A stretch of 6,086 nucleotides of DNA from Cyclobacteriaceae bacterium (GTDB taxonomy: Bacteria > Bacteroidota > Bacteroidia > Cytophagales > Cyclobacteriaceae). The stretch spans positions 1 to 6,086 of the forward strand of contig JAOUOM010000137.1 of NCBI GenBank assembly GCA_029880385.1, given 5' to 3'. The position numbers were made by a program, and so were the translations under genes. Shown here one piece after another: positions 1 through 6,086 of this stretch; position 1 is the first letter of the stretch, and every line of letters starts with the position of its first letter. The notes beneath the pieces are model-generated. The model worked only from the letters and a program-made list of their open reading frames with translations, was not told the DNA's origin and searched no databases.

Positions 1-1772
1 ACCGCGACAGGGCACTGGAACGGTATGCCATCGTCAACGAATTGCTGGAAAAGGAATTTGATTTTTCAGAAGACGAATATTTTGAAACCGATTATGAAAA
101 AGCAACCTGGTCCGCAAACCGTGAGCAACTAAAGGACAGGTGGCGTCTGATCCTTAAAAGCCAGGCGATAAGCTACAAACTGGCAGGAAAAGAATGGCCT
201 GCCATCCAGCAGGCACTGAAAGAAAGGTACAAACGGCAGACCAGGTCGATCTATCAGTATAATAGCGAGGATGTATTTCAGTCCTACATGAATGCCATTA
301 CGTCGGCCTATGATCCACATACGAGCTATTTTTCGCCTATCAGTTCACAGAACTTTCAAATTGAAATGAGCTTGTCGCTGGAAGGAATCGGTGCCCGCCT
401 TTCACAGCAACTGGACTATACGGTGGTAGCGGATGTCGTGCCGGGGGGGCCTGCCTATAAAAGCAAAGTATTGCAGCCGGAAGATAAAATAATCGGTGTG
501 GCGCAGGGTGATGAGGGCGAATTTATCGATGTGATCGGTTGGAGGCTGGATGATGTGGTCCAAAAAATACGAGGCCCCAAGGGGTCGGTTGTGCGATTGC
601 AAATTCTCAAAAAGGGAGACTTAAATGCGTTGCCCGATACCTTGCGGCTGGTCCGGGAAAAAATAAAACTGGAAGATGAGGCAGCCCAGGCCGAGTTGAT
701 CCCTTTTACAATAGGGGAAACAACCTATAACCTCGGCGTTATTACCGTGCCCAGCTTCTATCTGAATTTTGAAGACCGTAGCCAGGGATTGGAAGACTAT
801 AAAAGCACAACGCGTGATGTAAAAACACTGATTGAAGACCTCAAAGGCCGTGGCATGGATGCATTGATGATTGATCTGAGGTTTAATGGTGGCGGATCTT
901 TGCAGGAGGCAATCGATATGACGGGGTTGTTTATTCCCCGTGGCCCGGTGGTACAGGTCAAAAACGTGGATGGGTCGGTCGAATCGCTCTACGATGAAGA
1001 TGGAAATACCGTGTTTTATGACGGACCGTTGATGGTACTGACCAACCGGTACAGTGCCTCTGCCTCCGAGATATTTTCCGGTGCCATACAGGATTATAAC
1101 CGGGGTATGGTCGTGGGTGAAAACAGCTTTGGAAAGGGTACCGTCCAAAACCTGATTGACCTGGATCGCCCCGTACTCAGCTACATCACACGCCTGGCTT
1201 CCTACCGACAGGCATCAAACCGGGATGTTTCTGAGCTGATCGAATTACGTAACCAAATTCAGTCGGGAGAAGTAAAATTGGGACAGTTGAAACTGACCCT
1301 GGCAAAATTCTACCGCGCAACCGGTAGTAGTACTCAACGCGTAGGGGTAGTGCCGGATGTGATGTTCCCTACGCCATTTGACCATGATGCATTTGGCGAA
1401 AGCAGCCGTCCCAATGCTTTGCCATGGGACGAAATCCCATCAAGCAAGTTTGTCCGAACCAATCAGGTCACCGATCAATCCCGGGATCAGCTTTACAAAG
1501 TTTACTTGTCAGACCTGATGACGGACGAGCAGCTCAAAAAACTGACCGAGGAAATAGAGGAAGTGAAATCCGACCAGTTGAATACACGCATTTCACTCAA
1601 TGTGGAAACACGACGTGCCGAAGAGGAGCAGGAACGCGCTTCTGCCAATGTAAAAACCGTGCTGCCTGAGGGCCTTACCACCGAAGCCTATTCTGAGAAA
1701 CTGGCAGATGATGCGTACCTCAAAGAAGGCCTGCGTCTGTTGGCCGAACTTACCGGAAAAAAGGGCAAATAA
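1..1772 (+). CDS. prc: Carboxy-terminal processing protease, Prc/Tsp type (S41A), 5' end missing
   Basis: Serine protease with a Ser/Lys catalytic pair, expected in the periplasm, that degrades or trims proteins from their C-termini. The reading frame is open from base 3 to the TAA at 1770-1772 (589 visible residues). The gene runs off the left edge, so the signal peptide and roughly the first hundred residues are absent (E. coli Prc is about 680 residues). Order of domains: the end of the N-terminal Tsp domain (RDRALERYAIVNELLEK from base 3), a PDZ domain at about 360-611 with VPGGPAY and the GW-DDVV-KIRGPKG stretch, then the S41 core with DLRFNGGGS. The catalytic serine is the middle one of SASASEI (codon 1059-1061). 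Asp in AIQDY (1092-1094) and Lys in FGKGTVQ (1134-1136) sit 11 and 25 residues later, the spacing of E. coli Ser430/Asp441/Lys455. A C-terminal Tsp domain follows, from FGESSRPNALPWDEI at about 1392. A long segment after the catalytic Lys is unusual. Family call is very sure; physiological substrate is unknown. Confidence 0.96.
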   Translation, partial: RDRALERYAIVNELLEKEFDFSEDEYFETDYEKATWSANREQLKDRWRLILKSQAISYKLAGKEWPAIQQALKERYKRQTRSIYQYNSEDVFQSYMNAITSAYDPHTSYFSPISSQNFQIEMSLSLEGIGARLSQQLDYTVVADVVPGGPAYKSKVLQPEDKIIGVAQGDEGEFIDVIGWRLDDVVQKIRGPKGSVVRLQILKKGDLNALPDTLRLVREKIKLEDEAAQAELIPFTIGETTYNLGVITVPSFYLNFEDRSQGLEDYKSTTRDVKTLIEDLKGRGMDALMIDLRFNGGGSLQEAIDMTGLFIPRGPVVQVKNVDGSVESLYDEDGNTVFYDGPLMVLTNRYSASASEIFSGAIQDYNRGMVVGENSFGKGTVQNLIDLDRPVLSYITRLASYRQASNRDVSELIELRNQIQSGEVKLGQLKLTLAKFYRATGSSTQRVGVVPDVMFPTPFDHDAFGESSRPNALPWDEIPSSKFVRTNQVTDQSRDQLYKVYLSDLMTDEQLKKLTEEIEEVKSDQLNTRISLNVETRRAEEEQERASANVKTVLPEGLTTEAYSEKLADDAYLKEGLRLLAELTGKKGK

Positions 1773-1795
1773 CGATTGGTAAATGAAAAGTAAAC

Positions 1796-1834
1796 GGTTG
1801 CTTTTGGTCAGACGAAAGCAACCTTTTCGTTTTT
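1796..1834 (+). terminator. Intrinsic terminator after the Prc gene
   Basis: The arm GGTTGCTTTTG (1796-1806) pairs with CGAAAGCAACC (1813-1823), giving 11 base pairs including one T-G wobble, around a six-base loop. It is followed directly by a T-rich run, TTTTCGTTTTT (1824-1834). It starts 24 bases after the protease stop and lies upstream of the DUF4097 gene, so it should separate the two transcription units. On the opposite strand the stem is followed by a weaker T-rich stretch, so limited bidirectional activity is possible. Confidence 0.85.
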
Positions 1835-1865
1835 ATGCGGTCTTTATGCGCAAAAGCCCATCGTA

Positions 1866-2786
1866 ATGAAAAATCAATCCCTCGTTTATTTACTGGCCCT
1901 GTTTGCCTTATCCCTGTCCACTACGTTATCGGCACAACATGTACTGGCCTCCCATACATTTGAAGCCGAAAACATTCGTGCAGTCACGCTACATGGCTCG
2001 TTTTGCCATGTGGTCATTTCCAGAGGACCCAAAATCTATTTCAATGGACGGATAGAAGGAAATGGCCGGGAAGGCGACCTGGAGATCGTATCCGATATCC
2101 AATCGGACCGTTTAACGATCAGCGTATTGAATCATCGGGGGATTGCTAACCGGATTACCTACGCCCAACTGAACCTGACGGTACCCGAAGACGTGGAGGT
2201 GGACATACGCACGACATCCGGCAATATCCAATCCACTGGTTTTAACGCACGGGATTATCGTTTTTCAGCGACAAGTGGCGATATCAGCCTGGCGCAGCTT
2301 ACCGGACCGGTAGTGGCCGGGACAACATCGGGAAATATTAAATTATCAGATGTACGTGGTGAAATCAGCCTGTCAACGACCAGTGGTGAGCAGGAAGTCA
2401 GGAATGTGAATGGGTCACTCCAGGCAGTTTCTACCTCCGGAAATATCCGGATTGTTCGTTCAAATGGCCAGTTGATTGCTTCCTCCACCTCCGGAAATAT
2501 TGAATTGCTACAATGGGAAGGTTCGTTGACCCTTAAAAGTACGTCAGGCAATATCACCGGAAATGGCCTGGTGCTGACAGGAAACATGGAATTCCGGGCT
2601 AGTTCGGGCAATGTAGACATGCAAGTGGAAAATGAAGTGGAAGGATTAAGTTTTGACCTCCGGGCTTCATCGGGCAGCCTGCGGGTGGGCAACCAGCAGG
2701 CCGAAAAAACATTATATATCAAACAGGGAAATTATTGGGTGCGGGGTGTGACATCCAGTGGGAATATCACGTTCCGTAACCGATGA
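1866..2786 (+). CDS. Exported DUF4097-type beta-helix repeat protein
   Basis: Protein of 306 residues with no known enzymatic role. Residues 1-23 form a signal peptide (MKNQ, hydrophobic LVYLLALFALSLS, then TTLSA before Gln24), so it is exported to the periplasm or cell surface. Residues 25-110 are a beta-rich N-terminal part with no clear motif. Residues 116-301 consist of ten turns centred on T/S-S-G-N/D-I: the Ser residues are 118, 137, 155, 173, 191, 209, 227, 247, 269 and 298. This is the pattern of the DUF4097 family, putative adhesin-like proteins expected to fold as a right-handed beta-helix. No C-terminal sorting domain or membrane anchor is visible. The ATG at 1866 is chosen because the signal peptide follows at once; the two ATGs just upstream (1835, 1846) are out of frame. 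No clear Shine-Dalgarno sequence precedes it. A terminator separates it from the protease gene, and no promoter was recognised in the 93-base gap. Family call is fairly sure; function is unknown. Confidence 0.85.
   Translation: MKNQSLVYLLALFALSLSTTLSAQHVLASHTFEAENIRAVTLHGSFCHVVISRGPKIYFNGRIEGNGREGDLEIVSDIQSDRLTISVLNHRGIANRITYAQLNLTVPEDVEVDIRTTSGNIQSTGFNARDYRFSATSGDISLAQLTGPVVAGTTSGNIKLSDVRGEISLSTTSGEQEVRNVNGSLQAVSTSGNIRIVRSNGQLIASSTSGNIELLQWEGSLTLKSTSGNITGNGLVLTGNMEFRASSGNVDMQVENEVEGLSFDLRASSGSLRVGNQQAEKTLYIKQGNYWVRGVTSSGNITFRNR
2211..2768 (+). repeat. Ten Ser-Gly-centred repeats coding for beta-helix turns
   Basis: Within the DUF4097-type gene, Ser-Gly motifs recur after 19, 18, 18, 18, 18, 18, 20, 22 and 29 residues. 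The five 18-residue steps equal a 54-base period. At DNA level the repeats are mostly diverged, but a 14-base copy (ACCTCCGGAAATAT) is identical at 2433-2446 and 2487-2500, exactly 54 bases apart. This points to growth by tandem duplication followed by divergence. The last turns are looser and probably form the end or cap of the helix. Confidence 0.85.
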
Positions 2787-2793
2787 CTTCCTG

Positions 2794-4242
2794 TTATTCG
2801 TTGATCTGGTACAATAATTCCCGATTGGCAAAATCATAGAGGGTAAGCCGTCTCAGATCAAAATAGGCAGACCAAAAGGATCGAAGTGCCTGCACATAGC
2901 TTCGTTTGGCCAGATCCTTTTCATTAAGTGCGATGTTGAGGTTTGTGATATCTATTTTGCCTATTAAATAGCGGTTTTGAGCCACATTGTACCGGTTTTG
3001 GGCTACTTCATCGGATTTTTTCGAAATTTCAATTTGTTCACGCAACACATCCAACTGCCGAACCTGTGTGATAATTTCCATTTCAAAATTCTGTTCTTCC
3101 TGATCAATGATGTAGTTGGTCAACTGCTGGTTGGCCATGGCTGTGCGGATTCGCGCTTCATTTCTTCCCCAGGTGATCAGCGGCACATTGAGTGAAATGT
3201 TGAATACCTGCTGGTCTCTGGGATTTTGGTAGGTTTCTGCCAGTAAGGGGGCGGCGTTGTTATAACCGATGGCAGCCGATACGCTTGTCTGAAAACGCTG
3301 GCGTTTTGCTTCTTCTACCTGGCTTTGGGCTTCGATCCGGCGCCGTTCAAAGGCGATGAAATCGGCCCGATTTGCTTCGGCATATTGCAGGGCAATTTCC
3401 TCACTGACCAGAAAGACCGGTATTACTTCGGGAAGGATAAGGTCAAATTCGGTGGCATCGTTCAGCCCTATAAAGGTTCGTAGTGCAAGCCGGGATGTTT
3501 GGAGTGCCAACTGCGCCTGTGCTACATCTTGGCGGGAGCGTAGTAATTGCAGTTCCACCTGCAATAGTTTGTCTTCCGAGGTAGTGCCGATATTATAACG
3601 GCCTTCTTCGATGTGGTAGATGGTGTCATTATTGGCCAGGTTGAAGTTTGCAATCTGATAATTGACCTGTGCATCGAGGTAATCAAAAAAACGTTCGACG
3701 GCTATCCGGGAAACCAATTCCATTTCTTCAACATACGAACGTTTGGATTCTTCGTACCGGAGTGGTTCGGTCATTTTGTCCCATTTCAGGGAGTTGTAGG
3801 CAAAAATGGGTTGATCCAGTTGGATGTTGAACACAGTCGTATTCCACTGCTTCAGGTTTAGTCCCAGGTCATCAAACTGTCGAACCCTTGAATTGACCGA
3901 AATATTTCCTCCTGAAAACGCAATGGGCTGGTTTAGTCCAAGGTTCATAGAGGATGAATATTGCTGTCGGGGAATGAAATGGATGCTCCCGTCATCAAGT
4001 CGGTTGGGCAAATAATCTTTGTTGTACCCGGGAATGTCCCCGCTAATGGATAACTGTGGATTGTATTGGGCTTTGAAGAGCCGGTATTGCCAGTACCTGT
4101 TTTCTTTTCGGGTTTCAGCTTGCTTGGCCGATGGGGACTGTTCTTTGGCCCGCAGGATGATGTCTTCCAGGTTATAGATCAGCTGGGCATTGGCCATTCC
4201 AACCCAGGATACGAACAAAAGAAACAGGAGGGGTTTACTCAT
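2794..4242 (-). CDS. TolC-family outer-membrane efflux channel
   Basis: Outer-membrane component of a tripartite exporter. It should form a trimeric channel that docks on the adaptor encoded upstream. The 482 residues start with a clear signal peptide (MSKPLLFLLFVSWVGMANA, cleaved before Gln20) and carry two outer-membrane efflux protein repeats. The first covers about residues 24-260, with a beta segment (LNQPIAFSGGNISVNS, 103-118) and a long helix ending in RYNIGTTSEDKLLQVE and LALRTFIGL. The second covers about 280-470, with VPLITWGR (353-360), the helix from NEARIRTAM, and RYLIGKIDITNLNIALNEKD (424-443). Length is normal for the family. Its ATG overlaps the TAA of the permease gene by 8 bases (4235-4242), implying translational coupling; no Shine-Dalgarno sequence is seen. 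The stop lies 7 bases from that of the convergent DUF4097 gene. What the channel exports cannot be read from sequence. Confidence 0.94.
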   Translation of the reverse strand: MSKPLLFLLFVSWVGMANAQLIYNLEDIILRAKEQSPSAKQAETRKENRYWQYRLFKAQYNPQLSISGDIPGYNKDYLPNRLDDGSIHFIPRQQYSSSMNLGLNQPIAFSGGNISVNSRVRQFDDLGLNLKQWNTTVFNIQLDQPIFAYNSLKWDKMTEPLRYEESKRSYVEEMELVSRIAVERFFDYLDAQVNYQIANFNLANNDTIYHIEEGRYNIGTTSEDKLLQVELQLLRSRQDVAQAQLALQTSRLALRTFIGLNDATEFDLILPEVIPVFLVSEEIALQYAEANRADFIAFERRRIEAQSQVEEAKRQRFQTSVSAAIGYNNAAPLLAETYQNPRDQQVFNISLNVPLITWGRNEARIRTAMANQQLTNYIIDQEEQNFEMEIITQVRQLDVLREQIEISKKSDEVAQNRYNVAQNRYLIGKIDITNLNIALNEKDLAKRSYVQALRSFWSAYFDLRRLTLYDFANRELLYQINE

Positions 4243-5605
4243 AGCGTAGGGAAGTTATGGGATCCTGGCTGGCGGCTTTTCGTGCGGGGGCTATACCAAA
4301 GATGAGCCCGATAGTAGCCGCTACACCAAATGAAATCAATATGGAGCTAAATGTGACAATGGTGGGGATGTCTGCAAATTTGCTAACCGAAAAAGCCATG
4401 ACGATGCCTAGCAAAATACCAATAAAGCCTCCGGAAATACTGATCATGACTGCCTCGAACATAAACTGGTTGATGATATCGGATTTTTTGGCACCGAGTG
4501 AAAGACGTAGCCCTATTTCCTTGATCCGTTCAAGGACGGAAGCCAGCATGATGTTCATGATCCCAATGCCACCAACAATGAGGGAGATACCGGCAATAGC
4601 CCCCAGGACGTAATTAAAAATATCGTTGGTACGTTGTTGTTGCTTCAGGAGCAATTCCGGTATTTCAATTTCATAATCGACTACCTGGTAATGTTTTCGC
4701 TCCAGCATTCGGGAGACGATTTCTGCGGTCGGATTGAGCAAGGCGGTGTTTTCCACCTGGATCACCAGGCGATCCAGCTGATGATGGTTTTTGGAAGCTT
4801 CCTCGTTCGCTTCTTCGTCCGAGCTCCCTCCGATAATGATGACGTTACCCATGGATCCACGGTTCGATTTCTGGATCATCTCCTCTGTTAGCATGGCCCT
4901 GTTTCTGTAGCGTATCAGGATCGTTTTGAGGGGTGTGTATACGTCCATGTTATAATCGCGGATTCCAAGTTTGCTAATGCTGCTTTGACTGATGAGTCGT
5001 TCGTCCAGTACCCCAATTACCTTGAGCCAGTGCGGGCCGCATTTTATGTTCTTGCCAATGGGGTTTTCGGAGGGAAAAAATTTGGCTTTTATGGATTTGC
5101 CAATGATGCAGACTGGTTCACCGTTATCCAGCTGGGTTTCATTGAACATGGCCCCTTCCGACAGGTTGAAATTGAAAACATCAAAATAGGAGGGTTCCAC
5201 GCCCACCAGTTTGGCCGATCGCCGGATGCCGTTTTTAATTATGTATGTTTCCAGCAGGATTTCAGGGCTTATCGTTTGGATGCCGGGTATAATTTCACTG
5301 ATCGATTCCCGGTCGGCGAGGGTCAGTCCGGGCGAAAACTTCACTTTTTCTTTTTTGCCTTCCTGTGCCTGTTCTTCCAGGTTTTCTTCTTTTTGTTCGA
5401 TAACAGGTTTGATCAGGATGTTGTTGACACCCACCAGTTTGATTTGATCCAGGATTTCCTGCTGGGCCCCGTTGCCGATGGCCAGCATGGCGATGACTGC
5501 CGCCACGCCAAAAATTATCCCCAGAGCCGTCAGGATAGACCGTACACGGTTGGCAATTACCGCCTCTATGGCGATCATCAGATTGGCAAGTAATCGTTCG
5601 TTCAC
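4235..5605 (-). CDS. MacB-type ABC exporter permease without ATPase domain
   Basis: Inner-membrane subunit of a MacB-like ABC exporter, 456 residues. MacB-type systems use ATP-driven periplasmic movements to push substrates through an adaptor and a TolC channel. One transmembrane helix lies at about 24-44 (from ILTALGIIFGVAAVIAM). A large periplasmic domain (MacB_PCD type, about 45-325) follows. The FtsX-type C-terminal part has three helices at about 333-354, 384-406 and 416-438. The cytoplasmic motif ERIKEIGLRLSLGAKKSDI (359-377), the expected contact with the ATPase, sits between helices 2 and 3. E. coli MacB carries its ATPase at the N-terminus of the same chain; here none is present, so a separate ATP-binding protein is required. 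Two highly charged stretches in the periplasmic domain (70-89, 261-275) look like insertions. The GTG start is chosen because the family's N-terminal pattern begins right there and no ATG or other usual start lies upstream in frame before the adaptor gene. It begins 22 bases after the adaptor stop and overlaps the TolC gene by 8. Confidence 0.93.
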   Translation of the reverse strand: MNERLLANLMIAIEAVIANRVRSILTALGIIFGVAAVIAMLAIGNGAQQEILDQIKLVGVNNILIKPVIEQKEENLEEQAQEGKKEKVKFSPGLTLADRESISEIIPGIQTISPEILLETYIIKNGIRRSAKLVGVEPSYFDVFNFNLSEGAMFNETQLDNGEPVCIIGKSIKAKFFPSENPIGKNIKCGPHWLKVIGVLDERLISQSSISKLGIRDYNMDVYTPLKTILIRYRNRAMLTEEMIQKSNRGSMGNVIIIGGSSDEEANEEASKNHHQLDRLVIQVENTALLNPTAEIVSRMLERKHYQVVDYEIEIPELLLKQQQRTNDIFNYVLGAIAGISLIVGGIGIMNIMLASVLERIKEIGLRLSLGAKKSDIINQFMFEAVMISISGGFIGILLGIVMAFSVSKFADIPTIVTFSSILISFGVAATIGLIFGIAPARKAASQDPITSLRYE

Positions 5606-5627
5606 AGCAGTAGGATGAATGTTTGAG

Positions 5628-6086
5628 TTAATGCATGCCGGATGGCATCCTTCTACGTACGTTTGGTTCTTCGTTTTCCTTTGGTACCTGTTCTTCTTTA
5701 GGGGGATTCCTTTTTCCCTCCATTTCGGTGAGAAGGTTTATGGGTTCTTCTTCCATATCAGCCACATTCGACAGGTATACCCGTTCTCCTGCATCCAGGC
5801 CGGCAAGAATCACCACATCGTTGGTATTGGCATCGCCGATCATTACTTCCTGTTTTATGGTTTTCATCCCATCTTTTTTATAAACAAATGTGATGGAGTC
5901 AGATTGGCTATGAAGGCATTCGAGTGGGAGGTAAAAAACATCATCCATGGTTTTGGTTATGATGCGGTTGCTGGTGGTCATGGCTGGCTTGAGAAGATCA
6001 TCTGAACCAAACACTTCAATTTCCACTTCAAAGACTTTTGCATCTGCATTGGGTCGTTGTTCGCCTACATTGGCTACCTTGATCAC
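5628..6086 (-). CDS. Periplasmic adaptor (HlyD/MFP family), N-terminal part missing
   Basis: C-terminal 152 residues of a membrane-fusion protein that would link the permease to the TolC channel across the periplasm. The gene enters from the right edge; the GTG at the very edge reads as Val inside the protein rather than a real start. Visible parts: the end of the beta-barrel domain (VFEVEIEVF, then LLKPAMTTSNRIIT, matching the family's L-PGM-A---I pattern with Ala in place of the usual Gly), the membrane-proximal domain (DVFYLPLECL, then VVILAGLDAGERVYLS), and a polar, Pro-rich tail (about the last 26 residues) ending RRRMPSGMH. The lipoyl domain, the helical hairpin, and any signal peptide or N-terminal membrane anchor lie outside the window. 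It is upstream of, and probably co-transcribed with, the permease. An RND-pump adaptor is the main alternative by sequence alone, but the adjacent MacB-type permease argues for an ABC exporter. Confidence 0.88.
   Translation of the reverse strand: MIKVANVGEQRPNADAKVFEVEIEVFGSDDLLKPAMTTSNRIITKTMDDVFYLPLECLHSQSDSITFVYKKDGMKTIKQEVMIGDANTNDVVILAGLDAGERVYLSNVADMEEEPINLLTEMEGKRNPPKEEQVPKENEEPNVRRRMPSGMH

Noticed and set aside
42..44. TTG at 42 as the start of the protease gene
   Set aside because: The frame stays open to base 3 and the upstream residues RDRALERYAIVNE match the family, so the true start is outside the window.
443..449. Run of seven G in the protease gene, considered as a phase-variation tract
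   Set aside because: It encodes the conserved PDZ stretch VPGGPA in frame, is short for a slippage switch, and nothing suggests an off state.
621..1148. Open frame of 175 codons on the - strand inside the protease gene
   Set aside because: It is antisense to the catalytic core of a well-conserved protease, and the translated product shows no recognisable domain.
2255..2722. Long open frame on the - strand opposite the DUF4097-type gene (155 codons)
   Set aside because: It lies wholly antisense to a gene with a clear signal peptide and repeat fold. Its openness follows from the repeated TCCGGNAAYAT-like codons, and the product has no sensible motif.
4985..5593. Open frame of 202 codons on the + strand inside the permease gene
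   Set aside because: The permease on the other strand has full family motifs. The antisense product is rich in Phe and His, as expected for a shadow frame.
5635..5648. Small inverted repeat ATGCC-GGAT-GGCAT at the 3' end of the adaptor gene
   Set aside because: The stem is only five pairs with no T-run after it on the - strand, and the codons are explained by the adaptor C-terminus. It is not a terminator between adaptor and permease.

Overview
The window looks like ordinary chromosome from a Bacteroidota-type bacterium. This is inferred from three things: the TolC-family protein and the split MacB-type exporter read like Bacteroidota members, the Prc-type protease has a LGQLKLT stretch before its KFYR segment, and no start codon has a convincing Shine-Dalgarno sequence. 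No rRNA, tRNA, CRISPR array, insertion sequence or phage gene was seen. Genus or species cannot be named from this stretch.

Left part, + strand. The window opens inside a gene for a periplasmic carboxy-terminal processing protease (Prc/Tsp, family S41A). Its 5' end, with the signal peptide, is cut off, but the PDZ domain, the Ser/Lys catalytic pair and the C-terminal domain are present. The gene is followed by a good intrinsic terminator at about 1796-1834. A 306-residue exported protein of the DUF4097 beta-helix type follows at 1866-2786. It carries ten Ser-Gly-centred repeats, six of them spaced exactly 18 residues apart.

Right part, - strand. Three tightly packed genes form one transcription unit read from the right edge leftward. 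They are the C-terminal part of a periplasmic adaptor (HlyD/MFP type, cut by the window edge), a MacB-type ABC permease without its own ATPase domain, and a TolC-family outer-membrane channel. The gap between adaptor and permease is 22 bases, and permease and channel overlap by 8 bases. Together they would make a tripartite exporter spanning both membranes. The ATP-binding subunit such a machine needs is not in this window and probably lies just beyond the right edge.

The two halves converge tail to tail with only 7 bases between the DUF4097 stop and the TolC stop, and no terminator is visible in the gap. I found no clearly undescribed system. The points most worth a second look are the regular beta-helix protein, the missing ATPase, the charged insertions in the permease, the insertion near the protease active site, and how transcription ends at the convergent junction.
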